Below are positions 1 to 8,064 of a stretch of 64,000 nucleotides of DNA, piece after piece; positions within the stretch are counted from its first letter, which is position 1, and each line of letters begins with the position of its first letter. The stretch comes from a bacterium. Its GTDB lineage: Bacteria; Armatimonadota; Zipacnadia; Zipacnadales; Zipacnadaceae. The notes beneath the pieces were generated by a model. That model had not been told where the DNA came from. It worked only from the letters and a program-made list of their open reading frames with translations, and did no database searches. The translations under genes were made by a program, and so were the position numbers. The DNA is taken from assembly GCA_030603495.1 (NCBI GenBank), contig JAUVXR010000001.1:211944-275943 (forward strand). The letters are read 5' to 3'.

Positions 1-300
1 GTCAATGGACAGATCTTCCCGCCCCTCCAGGTGATTGACATGGAAGCGATATGCCTTCTGAGAGGGCACTCGACCCGCGGAGGTATGGGGCTGGTGCAAG
101 TAGCCCATACGGTCCAACTCCGCCATCTCGTTGCGAATCGTCGCCGAACTGACCGCCAGTCCATAACGTCTGGCCAAGGCCTTGGACCCCACCGGGCAGG
201 TAGTCCTGATGTGCTCACGAACCACGGCGGCGAGGACTTGCCGCTGGCGCTCGCTTAGCTCTTCACCGGCCTCTACTGCCTGCGTTCTGTCACGAGTCAT
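1..300 (-). CDS. hrcA: Heat-inducible transcription repressor HrcA (N-terminal part, runs off window)
   Basis: HrcA represses class I heat-shock operons (groE, dnaK) by binding the CIRCE inverted repeat, with GroEL as modulator. The 100 codons present hold the whole N-terminal winged-helix region: LSERQRQVLAAVV (15-27), ATIRNEMAELDRMGYL (53-68) and the family signature HTSAGRVPS (72-80). The ATG at 298-300 is the natural start, because the similarity to HrcA begins about 15 residues later. The remaining domains lie beyond the left edge, where grpE/dnaK/dnaJ would be expected on the same strand. I see no CIRCE-like repeat in 301-430, so autoregulation is not supported here. The gene is divergent from the MazG-like gene. 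Confidence 0.93.
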   Translation of the reverse strand, partial: MTRDRTQAVEAGEELSERQRQVLAAVVREHIRTTCPVGSKALARRYGLAVSSATIRNEMAELDRMGYLHQPHTSAGRVPSQKAYRFHVNHLEGREDLSID

Positions 301-431
301 CAAACCGCCGACCTCCAATCATCCATACCCTCTCCAGATAACAGAATACCAAGCTCCCCGCTGACTGTCAAGACTCCGGTTGGGTCGCGGCCCAGGCTGA
401 CAAGCAGGTGAGACACCCTTTGCCGCAGAAC

Positions 432-764
432 ATGCCCCGTGAGATGACCATTGGTGAGTTTCAACAGCTAATCGAGCGGACCTACTACGACAAGGACAGC
501 AGCCGCGGCCTGGCGCCCAGTTTTATGTGGTTCATTGAGGAGGTCGGCGAGCTGGCGCAGGCTCTGCGCAGCGGCGACCGCAACGAGCTTGCTGATGAGT
601 TCAGCGACGTACTAGCCTGGTTGGCCACGATGGCCTCCATCAGTGGCATTGATCTGGAAGACGCTGCACAGAAGTATGCCTGCGGCTGCCCGAAATGCGG
701 CGAGATGCCGTGCACGTGTCCCGAGCCGGGCGGACATCAGTCGGAATCATCGGCCTCGTGTTGA
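432..764 (+). CDS. MazG-like nucleotide pyrophosphohydrolase with Cys-rich tail
   Basis: Small all-alpha NTP pyrophosphohydrolase of the MazG-like superfamily, which typically hydrolyses (d)NTPs to NMP and PPi. The metal-binding pattern is visible: E36-E37-x-x-E40 (FIEEVGELAQ) followed by E56-x-x-D59 (ADEFSDVLAW). At 110 residues it is a single domain. The C-terminus adds a compact cysteine cluster (CGCPKCG and CTCP, residues 84-96) that could bind a metal; similar tails occur in some MazG-like proteins. Starts at GTG 408, ATG 432 and ATG 444 are all in frame and none has a good ribosome site. ATG 432 was chosen because family similarity begins at MTIGEF. The 3' end overlaps the convergent AddA-like gene by 28 bases. 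Confidence 0.8.
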   Translation: MPREMTIGEFQQLIERTYYDKDSSRGLAPSFMWFIEEVGELAQALRSGDRNELADEFSDVLAWLATMASISGIDLEDAAQKYACGCPKCGEMPCTCPEPGGHQSESSASC

Positions 765-3700
765 CAAAGCGCCGTCCACTCACAGCTTGCGCACGGCGCT
801 GCCTCTGAAGTTTCCGGCCACTGGCGACTGGATTCTAGTGCGACAAGCACAGCCAGGGCCCGGTCGAGCTGATCTGCCTGGCGGGCTAGCAGTGCTTCTT
901 CCAGCGGCACATCTTCGAGCCCGTCCCCCCTGACATGGACCAGCACCGGCTGCCAGTCGCGCCCAGGCTCCGACTCGGCGGCGAGCGCGTGCTGGTATAT
1001 GAACATCTGCAATGCATAGTCTTCTATCTCGGCCCCGCCCAGGTGCCGGTTAGTCTTAAAATCGGCAAACTGGCCCTGTTCTGCCAGGACCAGGTCCACC
1101 TTGCCACTGACAGCTACGGTTAGCTCACCAACTCGGCGGACCAGGTGCACTGGCCGTTCCACTTCGTGGCCAGGCACGACAAGTTGCGCCCACGGACTGG
1201 CCGAGAACGCTTCGATCAGCTTGCGCAACCTGTCTAGGTCATCTGCACCAGCCTCGGCCAGCGCGGTCTCTCCCAGCTCCCGGATGTAGTCGTCATTCGG
1301 CGGGCATCCCTGGCGGTAGTATGCCGCGACGTACTGGTGGAAGCAGGTGCCGATTGCTATCTCAGTCGTAGGACCAGTCTCTTCCAGGACCCGCTCCGGC
1401 CGCCACTTCTGGGTAATCCACCAGCGCCGCGGGCAGACCAAGACGTCCCGCAGTGCGCTGAAACTGGTATGTATAACCGCAGGCTGGTGGGGACGCTCGA
1501 CTCGCGGGGGCAGCAGTGTCGGCAGAAGTGGCGCGGCCTGAGCGGGGCCTGGTCCGAGGGTGACAAGCTTAGCTAGTTCATCACCTGATTCTTCAATCGC
1601 ACCGACCAGGTCCTCCCCCCAGGGAATCTGTGCATCTTTCTTTGTGCCGGCCGCGTAGGTTACACACAGTAGGTGCTTAGCCCGGGTCAGCGCGACGTAC
1701 CAGAGGCGCTCCTCCTCCTGCATTTCCTCCTCGCTGCCGCTAAACAGCTTCCGGACAATGGTTTTGGCCGAGGCCTCGCCATCCACATTGAGGCTCGCCA
1801 GCCCCCACGTATCGTCGTACGCGCAGCCGGGGGAAGGATTCCTTGTCGGGTCCCAGGCCATCACAAAGACAGCGGGGAAGCCCAGGCCCTTGGCGCAGTG
1901 GATGGTCATGACCTGCACAGCGTTCTGGGCGGGCAGGTCGGGAGCAGACAGTGCCAGGCCGCTTTCCGCTTCGTACAGATCTACTGCCTGCACCAGCGAG
2001 GCCAGGTCAGCCTGGCCGCCCTCGCCGCCCAGTTCCCCGATAATCGCCTCGAAGGTCGCCTTGACCGCTACGGCCGCTGCCCGCTCAGCCGGGGTCATTC
2101 CTGATTCAGAAATGCTTCCCAGCATCATCTCGAAGACAGTGCGGGCAGGATACATCAGACTGGCCCGCCGCAGCCGCTGAATCAAGCCGTACAGCTCCCG
2201 CAGTCGGTCAATCGGTAGCTCATCACGCTCTGCCGACGCACGCCAGTCATCGCGCCCTTCCGCCAACTCCGCCACAGCGCTGATGATAGCCCTATCCTTG
2301 GGCCGCCGGCGCATCTTGGTCGCGGCTTCTGCCTCCTCGTCTGATGCGCTACCTTGACTTGGTAGGAGCGACATTCCTGTCGCGATGCCCGGTTCCCGCC
2401 CACACGGTATACTGACGAGCAGAAACAACTGGCGGTCATTGAGACAGAGCGGTGGTCGGCTCAGCAGCCGCACAAGCGAGTTGTCATCGCAGGGATCATT
2501 GACCACCCGCATCAGCGCCAGCAGGTCGCAGGCCAGGGGATGATCGAAGAAGCCTATCCCGCCCTGAGCCTGGTAGGGAATCCTACGTTCTTCCAGAGCG
2601 CTCTTGAGATAGCGGAAACCGTGGCGCTTGCGCATCAGCACGCAGATATCGCCGTATTCAAACTGCCCCTGCTCGCCAACAAGGCACTGGATCTTCTCAG
2701 CGATATAGGCGGCCTCGTGGCGGTGGGTATGGCGCATTTCCTCACCCTCTTGGGCGGTGAACGGCGCGACCTTGATGATCGTGCCCGGCTCCGGCTTGGG
2801 ACTGACCAGCGCCGGGTCATCAGGTCGAGTGCGCAGGGCCGCCCGGTTGGCCACCTCGGTGAGCCGCTCATCCATACGATAGGTTGTGCTCAACGGCCGG
2901 CAAATCTCGCTAGCGCCCACATTGTCTCCCAGTTGGAACGGCAGCAGCTTGTCGAGGTTCCCCGGCTTCGCATCCCGCCAGCCGTAGATGGACTGCTTCT
3001 GGTCACCCACGACCATCAGGCGGTGGTAGCTGCTGATCTCCCGAAGCTTGCCGTCCCCTTGCACCTGCAGCCGCATTGGCTGCGCTAGCGCCTGGAGCAT
3101 CGCCATCTGGGCGGGGGAGGTGTCCTGGAACTCGTCCACCAGGATGTATTCGAACTTGCGGCTGTAGCGCTCGCGCAAATCACTCCGCTCAGTTAACAGC
3201 CTCTGTGCCATCATTATCTGGTCGTCGAAATCAATGCTGTCCGCCTCCGCCAACTGCTGCTGATAGATCTCGTAGGCCGCTGCTGCGGCAGCAATAATCG
3301 CGCGTTCGGTCTCTTGCGCACGCTCGAAGGACCCCGTCACATCAGGGCGCCGTTCGTACCTTACTAGATCACGGTAGTAGAGCTTCTTGAAGTCGTTGAC
3401 ATGGTTCCGCTTGGCCTCGGAGACTGAGCGGAGTTGGACACCAGGCAGGCCAGCACGGAACCGTTCCCCAGCCACATTGGGAATGTCATCGGTATCTGCC
3501 AGACCCCAAGCATCTTCTGGAGATAGCATAGCCTCCCAGAATCTATCACTCAACTCCTGGGCCTGCTGGCGGAACTCGTCCGGCTCCAGCCCATAACTCT
3601 TGGCATAGCTGATGAGTCTAACCAGCACGTCACGCAATTGGTCGGGCGTGGCCAAGCCCAGCTGGGCCAGCCGGTCGGTTCGCAGGGCCGTAAGTTGAGC

Positions 3701-4120
3701 GTAATCGCCAGCAAAGATACCCTCAGCAAGGCGGTCCCGGGCAACCTGCTGGCGCATCTCGGTGAGAAGCTGCGGCTCGGGCGAGAGGCCCACCCGGTAG
3801 CTGGACTCGCGCAGCAGACGCGCGGCGAAGCTGTGGAAAGTATGCACCCATAGATCGCCGATCGCAGCAATGCCGTTGAGCCGCAGCAGCCGCTTGATGC
3901 GCATCTTCATCTCGGCGGCGGCGTTGTTGGTGAAAGTTAGCGTCAGTATGCGCTCAGGCGCGGTAACTTGCCCGCTGACGACCAGCCAGGCAAAGCGGTG
4001 GGCCAGCACGAAGGTCTTGCCCGACCCAGCACCAGCCACGACCTTTAGAGGAATGTCAAGGCGCGGCTCCTCGATAATGGCCTTCTGTTCTTCACTTGGC
4101 TGCTGTTCGTACTGCATCAT
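737..4120 (-). CDS. AddA/AdnB-like UvrD-family helicase-nuclease
   Basis: Superfamily 1A helicase of about 1127 residues with a C-terminal PD-(D/E)XK nuclease domain, expected to process double-strand breaks with the upstream gene. Helicase motifs are intact: GAGSGKT (30-36), YILVDEFQDTS, VVGDQKQSIYGWR, TIHCAKGLGFPAVF and WYVALTRAKHLL. The nuclease part begins near VCPRRWW and contains SGKVDLVL and ADFKTN. It ends in CASCEWTALC, the four-cysteine arrangement of iron-sulfur AddB/Cas4-type nucleases. The start ATG overlaps the stop of the upstream gene (ATGA, 4117-4120), so the two are translationally coupled; a longer reading to 4219 would run back through that gene. A copy of an interspersed repeat lies in frame at 2362-2385. 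Confidence 0.88.
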   Translation of the reverse strand: MMQYEQQPSEEQKAIIEEPRLDIPLKVVAGAGSGKTFVLAHRFAWLVVSGQVTAPERILTLTFTNNAAAEMKMRIKRLLRLNGIAAIGDLWVHTFHSFAARLLRESSYRVGLSPEPQLLTEMRQQVARDRLAEGIFAGDYAQLTALRTDRLAQLGLATPDQLRDVLVRLISYAKSYGLEPDEFRQQAQELSDRFWEAMLSPEDAWGLADTDDIPNVAGERFRAGLPGVQLRSVSEAKRNHVNDFKKLYYRDLVRYERRPDVTGSFERAQETERAIIAAAAAAYEIYQQQLAEADSIDFDDQIMMAQRLLTERSDLRERYSRKFEYILVDEFQDTSPAQMAMLQALAQPMRLQVQGDGKLREISSYHRLMVVGDQKQSIYGWRDAKPGNLDKLLPFQLGDNVGASEICRPLSTTYRMDERLTEVANRAALRTRPDDPALVSPKPEPGTIIKVAPFTAQEGEEMRHTHRHEAAYIAEKIQCLVGEQGQFEYGDICVLMRKRHGFRYLKSALEERRIPYQAQGGIGFFDHPLACDLLALMRVVNDPCDDNSLVRLLSRPPLCLNDRQLFLLVSIPCGREPGIATGMSLLPSQGSASDEEAEAATKMRRRPKDRAIISAVAELAEGRDDWRASAERDELPIDRLRELYGLIQRLRRASLMYPARTVFEMMLGSISESGMTPAERAAAVAVKATFEAIIGELGGEGGQADLASLVQAVDLYEAESGLALSAPDLPAQNAVQVMTIHCAKGLGFPAVFVMAWDPTRNPSPGCAYDDTWGLASLNVDGEASAKTIVRKLFSGSEEEMQEEERLWYVALTRAKHLLCVTYAAGTKKDAQIPWGEDLVGAIEESGDELAKLVTLGPGPAQAAPLLPTLLPPRVERPHQPAVIHTSFSALRDVLVCPRRWWITQKWRPERVLEETGPTTEIAIGTCFHQYVAAYYRQGCPPNDDYIRELGETALAEAGADDLDRLRKLIEAFSASPWAQLVVPGHEVERPVHLVRRVGELTVAVSGKVDLVLAEQGQFADFKTNRHLGGAEIEDYALQMFIYQHALAAESEPGRDWQPVLVHVRGDGLEDVPLEEALLARQADQLDRALAVLVALESSRQWPETSEAAPCASCEWTALCQHEADDSD
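2362..2385 (-). repeat. Interspersed short repeat inserted in frame within the AddA-like gene
   Basis: The plus strand reads GTAGGAGCGACATTCCTG followed by TCGCGA. The same 24 bases recur at 61762-61785 in the fixB-fixC intergenic region with one difference (T to C). Here the repeat is translated on the minus strand as part of the peptide GIATGMSLLPSQG, between helicase segments, without breaking the frame. Confidence 0.75.
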
Positions 4121-7100
4121 CCGCTGGGGTCGGCCTCCGTGCAGATCAGCACGTACGGGCAAGCACCAATTCGCGGGGTGCAGCCCTCCCTGGGCGGATG
4201 CCCCTCGAACCCAGGACACTGCTTGATTTCCCGCGCTTTGTCAGCCAGAAAGCCAGCGATCTGCTGTAACTCGCCGGCGCTGAAGTTCTCATCCTTAGGC
4301 TCGGCATCGTCGGCAACTAGCTCTATGCAGGAACGCTTACAGGGTGGGCTGATATCTGGCTTCAGACTCTGGAGACATACTCGCACCACCGGGCGACCGT
4401 CAATCATTGCCCAGGCCAGCGCGTAGATCGGGAGTTGATAGTCTTTGCGGAATGGCTCCTTGGCCTTGTCAGTTTCACGGTAGCAGAAGCTACGGCGCAG
4501 CGCGGCCGGTGCCTCGACTTTGCCGCTCTTGTAGTCAATCACCTCAACAGCATCACCTACGCCCACCACCTGATCAATACGACCTCGGAATCGATGAACC
4601 TGTCCACTGTCGTCAGTCAGCTCGATGTCAAACCACTGCTCGCTGGCAAGCGACTCTTCCCGGAAGAACTCAGTTCCAGCATAGACTTCCAGGGCCCGGC
4701 GGGCCCGCCCGTAGTGGACGCGGCGCGAATAGTCAGACTGGAACTCCTGCGCGTACTGGGCGAACTTCTCGCCGAGCAGCTCAACGGCCCGTTCGGCAGT
4801 TCGCTCAGCTCCGGGGAGCTGGTTAAGCTCAGCCATAACTGCGTGAAGGACTCCACCGTAAACCATTGCCTCGGACTCCTCACCAGCCAGTCCCATGAGC
4901 TTCTCGAAGAAGAATCGCCGTGGACAGTGTAAGTAGGTATTAATGGAACTCGCGCTCAGCGGCCAGTCGGGCGCCAGCTCGGCCAGAATCGGCTCTTGGC
5001 TGATTGCTGGGCACACCAGACGGTCCTCTTCGGACTCGGTAGTATCCCCCGCCGGCAGTGGACGGCGGGCACAGGGGGTAACCGGACAACCCTCGTGGCT
5101 GGCACGCCCACCTGGCTTCTGTTCCACTAACCCCCAAAAGACGCACTCAAAGCCCGCCCGGCCCTGTTCTTCAGCCAGTCCCAGAGCGAAGTCCTCGGGC
5201 AACGCTGAGATCAGGAACTCTGACGGACCGACCTCGCCGCCCTCGTCCTCGACGTGGCAACTAAGAATAAGCCGGTGACGAGCGCGGCTGATAGCTGTGT
5301 GGAACAGCCGGGCCTCCTCGGCGAGCGCCTCGCTGGCCGCTTCGCCGAAGCCTGCGAACGTCAGCGTAGCGGTGGGTATACCCAGATGCGCCCGGGCCCG
5401 CTCGCGTAGTGCCCGGACCGTCTCCTGAGGCAGCAGCCGCGAGACAACCAGCGGCGCCGGGAAAAGACCCTCGCTCAGCCCAAGCAGATAGACGACGTCA
5501 AACTCCAGGCCACGCGCATCGTGGGCAATCACGACCCGCACCCCCCTGCTGTCTCCAGGCACTGGCGGGACCGCATTCATCTCCACAACGCCACGGGTCT
5601 GCGCCAGGGACAGGCCTTTTCCCGTCACCTCCACCAAGGCCTCCTGGGTATTCGCCAAGCTGTTGAGCAAATAGAGCAACCCAGCCACGGCTGAAGGCGC
5701 ATTCTCAGCCATCTGGCCCCAGAGACCGGTCTCGCGCAGCACCAGCCTTATTGCATCAACCGGCTTGTCTGCGGCGATTGCCTGAGCCTCTCGCACCACC
5801 TCCACCCAAAGATTCAAGGGGCCGACAGAGCATTCGACATCCTGAAGCAGCATGGACCGACGGGCGCGTTGGCCGTGCCGATACACTTCGGCAATGGCCA
5901 GCTCATCAGCACCAGCGAGGCTGGCCAGCCGGCACAGCGCCAGGTTGGCCCGCTCCGTTTCTTGCTCACGGACTGCCACAGGATAGGTGTCCTGCTCCTG
6001 GGCGCAGACCAGCAGATCAATGACGTCGCCAGCCAAACTGCGGGCGGCCCAGTTGCCTTCGGCCACCTCCTGTCCGGCCACGGGAATTTCGCGCAGGGCC
6101 AGATGCTCACGGGCCGCCTCCGCCTGGCGGTGATTGCGTACGATGACGGCAATCTCATCCGCCGCACAATCGCCTTCGTCGAGGAGCTCGATGATCTCGT
6201 CCCCCACGCCGACCAGCTCCTCACTGAACGTCCGATAGACCCGGACAGCGACCTGGCCAGGGCTATGACCCTCCGCGAGCGGAGCACTCAGCGCCCAATC
6301 CTGGGTAAACTGGCGGGCGACGTGGGCCAACTCCGGGGCCATCCGACCTCGTTGATCCACCGACAACTGCGTGCGAGTTAGCTCGCGGTCGGGCAGCAGC
6401 GATTCCAACAACACTGCCGGGTCCTCCACAGCCCCGCGAAAGCGGTATATCGCCTGCGCCGGTTCGTAAGCACCGGCCATGCGCGTGCCTGGACCACACA
6501 GCGCGGCCAGTAGCTCTATCTGGAGGCAAGTCGCGTCCTGGAGGTCATCAGCGATGATCAGATCGTAGCGCTGGTGCCAGCGTGCGGCCAACCCCTGGTC
6601 TGTCAGCGCCAGCAGCGCCAGCCAGACGATGCCGCGCAAATCGTAAACCTGCGCCTGGCGCAACCACTCCTGGTAGCGCTCGTAGATATCAGCCAGGTCG
6701 CCCAGAGCAGGCGCGTGGGACAAGCCCGGGATGACCTTCTCCCGGAAGGTCTTTGTGTCTATCTTGCAGCGCTTGAGCTCCGCAATGAAGTCGGCGACAT
6801 CATCACGGAAGCGAGGGCTACGGCGCACCTGCTCGGCCTGGTAGTAGCGTGCGCCTGACGTTGTCTCCCGAATGACCTCGCCGACCAGCAGCCGCTCGGG
6901 CAGCGGGCCGATCACACCACGGCCTGGGTGGCCCACGTTCTCCTGCAGAATCCGCTGGGCCAAATCCTCGTACGTTTCAACGACCGGAATTACTGTTCGG
7001 CCCGCACTGACACTGCGCTGAGCGAAATAGTCCCTCTGGCGCTGCTGGGCCGCTCGGTCCAGCGCGAGCCATAGGACCCGCGCCGGCGCAAGGCCACCTG

Positions 7101-7194
7101 TCTCGATAGCCTCCGCCACAATCCGCGCCAGGTACGTGGTCTTACCCGAGCCGGGGCCCGCTTTGATTAGTTCAGTCGTCGGCTCAACAGCCAT
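4117..7194 (-). CDS. AddB/AdnA-like helicase-nuclease partner subunit
   Basis: A 1025-residue UvrD-like protein that begins almost directly with its P-loop (GPGSGKT, 13-19). Further helicase-like motifs are LIIADDLQDAT, GAYEPAQAIYRFRG, HDARGLEFDVVYLLGL and LFHTAISRARHRL, so the ATPase site looks largely intact. The C-terminal third is a PD-(D/E)XK nuclease: CPRRFFFEKL, YGGVLHAVMAEL, GRIDQVV and VIDYKSGK. It ends with cysteines in CPYVLIC that, with the CPRR cysteine, suggest a 4Fe-4S cluster. It is co-transcribed with the downstream AddA-like gene (4-base overlap). Having motor plus nuclease in both subunits resembles mycobacterial AdnAB as well as AddAB. DNA end resection for recombination is the expected role. 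Confidence 0.85.
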   Translation of the reverse strand: MAVEPTTELIKAGPGSGKTTYLARIVAEAIETGGLAPARVLWLALDRAAQQRQRDYFAQRSVSAGRTVIPVVETYEDLAQRILQENVGHPGRGVIGPLPERLLVGEVIRETTSGARYYQAEQVRRSPRFRDDVADFIAELKRCKIDTKTFREKVIPGLSHAPALGDLADIYERYQEWLRQAQVYDLRGIVWLALLALTDQGLAARWHQRYDLIIADDLQDATCLQIELLAALCGPGTRMAGAYEPAQAIYRFRGAVEDPAVLLESLLPDRELTRTQLSVDQRGRMAPELAHVARQFTQDWALSAPLAEGHSPGQVAVRVYRTFSEELVGVGDEIIELLDEGDCAADEIAVIVRNHRQAEAAREHLALREIPVAGQEVAEGNWAARSLAGDVIDLLVCAQEQDTYPVAVREQETERANLALCRLASLAGADELAIAEVYRHGQRARRSMLLQDVECSVGPLNLWVEVVREAQAIAADKPVDAIRLVLRETGLWGQMAENAPSAVAGLLYLLNSLANTQEALVEVTGKGLSLAQTRGVVEMNAVPPVPGDSRGVRVVIAHDARGLEFDVVYLLGLSEGLFPAPLVVSRLLPQETVRALRERARAHLGIPTATLTFAGFGEAASEALAEEARLFHTAISRARHRLILSCHVEDEGGEVGPSEFLISALPEDFALGLAEEQGRAGFECVFWGLVEQKPGGRASHEGCPVTPCARRPLPAGDTTESEEDRLVCPAISQEPILAELAPDWPLSASSINTYLHCPRRFFFEKLMGLAGEESEAMVYGGVLHAVMAELNQLPGAERTAERAVELLGEKFAQYAQEFQSDYSRRVHYGRARRALEVYAGTEFFREESLASEQWFDIELTDDSGQVHRFRGRIDQVVGVGDAVEVIDYKSGKVEAPAALRRSFCYRETDKAKEPFRKDYQLPIYALAWAMIDGRPVVRVCLQSLKPDISPPCKRSCIELVADDAEPKDENFSAGELQQIAGFLADKAREIKQCPGFEGHPPREGCTPRIGACPYVLICTEADPSG

Positions 7195-7253
7195 ATTGGC
7201 GTGCCGTCACCTGCTATCAGTCGGTTGCTGATTACCACGACCGTCGCTGCGTG

Positions 7254-7284
7254 CCGGCTTCACTGCGTTCAACCGGCCCCTCCG
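7254..7284 (+). repeat. REP-like element, truncated copy A
   Basis: A 31-base copy of the first segment of the element seen at 7766 and 7875 (CCGGCTTCACTGCGTTCAAC, then CGGCCCCTCCG). It stops 2 bases short of the transposase stop codon at 7287, so the transposase gene is bracketed by same-orientation copies. Confidence 0.8.
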
Positions 7285-7286
7285 AA

Positions 7287-7751
7287 CTACGGCCAGCTTA
7301 CCAGTACTGACCACGGCCAATCTTCCCAACGTTGGCATAGACCCTCACGCACAGGATTGTCCAAGACATACTGTATCATAGCCCGCACGTTTTCCTCCTC
7401 ACGCGCATGCCTATCCCAATAACTACGCTGCCAGGCGAAATGAGCATGTCCCAAACGATGAGCTTGGCGGCTGATTTCACTTTTCAACGTGGCAATAAAC
7501 GGTTGAAAACCGCTATCTCTACTATCCATCGAGCACACAACGTGCATATGGTCTGGCATCACACAATACGCATGCAAGGAGAGCCTGAAACGAACGGCCC
7601 GCTCGTGCAGCACTCTTACGACCATTGGCGCCAGGTCAGGAACAAGTAAGCTCTGCCCCTTTTTCGCGGCAATAGTGACAAAGACTGGTGAGCGATCAGT
7701 CCTGTAAACTGCCTCAGGTAGTCTAAATGGATGTCTTCGGTTAGGTAGCAT
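7287..7751 (-). CDS. REP-associated tyrosine transposase (RAYT, IS200-like Y1 family)
   Basis: Single-strand DNA transposase of the Y1 HUH type. The HUH pair is in YCVMPDHMHVV, and the catalytic-helix region is followed by the RAYT-typical block YVLDNPVREGL and EDWPWS near the C-terminus. About 154 residues is the normal RAYT length. Starts are ambiguous: Met at 7751 opens MLPNRRHPF, Met at 7757 is possible, and the most upstream Met at 7784 would sit inside repeat copy B. The gene is flanked by three copies of a hairpin repeat in the same orientation, the arrangement of chromosomal RAYT/REP modules, in which the transposase is domesticated or mobilises the repeats. Confidence 0.85.
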   Translation of the reverse strand: MLPNRRHPFRLPEAVYRTDRSPVFVTIAAKKGQSLLVPDLAPMVVRVLHERAVRFRLSLHAYCVMPDHMHVVCSMDSRDSGFQPFIATLKSEISRQAHRLGHAHFAWQRSYWDRHAREEENVRAMIQYVLDNPVREGLCQRWEDWPWSVLVSWP

Positions 7752-7765
7752 GCACATGGCACAGA

Positions 7766-7854
7766 CCGGCTTCACTACGTTCAACCGGCGCCTCCCGGAG
7801 GGGCCTGTCGAGCAGACCGAGTAGCACGAGGTCTGCGAGGCTGGCCCGCCCTAC
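7766..7854 (+). repeat. REP-like element, copy B
   Basis: A full copy just upstream of the transposase start. It contains a C-rich small hairpin (CCTCCCGGAGG). It also has a perfect 7-bp stem, GCAGACC (7812-7818) with GGTCTGC (7830-7836), around an 11-base loop GAGTAGCACGA. It ends in CCCGCCCTAC, shared with copy C. Confidence 0.85.
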
Positions 7855-7874
7855 CACAAGCCCTAGAGCACGGG

Positions 7875-7950
7875 CCGGCTTCACTGCGTTCAACCGGCCC
7901 CTCCCGGAGGGGTCTGTCGAGTGGGCCGACTATCACGAGGCCCGCCCTAC
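7875..7950 (+). repeat. REP-like element, copy C
   Basis: A second full copy, 20 bases after copy B and in the same orientation. The first 47 bases are nearly identical to B. The distal stem is changed on both sides to GGGCC (7923-7927) and GGCCC (7939-7943), while the 11-base loop GACTATCACGA is retained. These are compensatory changes relative to copy B. Confidence 0.85.
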
Positions 7951-8064
7951 GTAACTTCTCTGCCCATCTCTCCACTCCTGCCCCGGGAGAGGTGAAGGAC
8001 TCGTGATCATTTCGGCGAAAATACGCTCACCCCCAGCAACCACTGTTGATCAGAGGGAGACACT

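Noticed and set aside
301-430. CIRCE operator for hrcA
   Set aside because: No TTAGCACTC-N9-GAGTGCTAA-like inverted repeat is present.
4121-4219. 33-residue N-terminal extension of the AddA-like protein
   Set aside because: It overlaps the end of the AddB-like gene, and an ATGA junction at 4117-4120 gives a coupled start.
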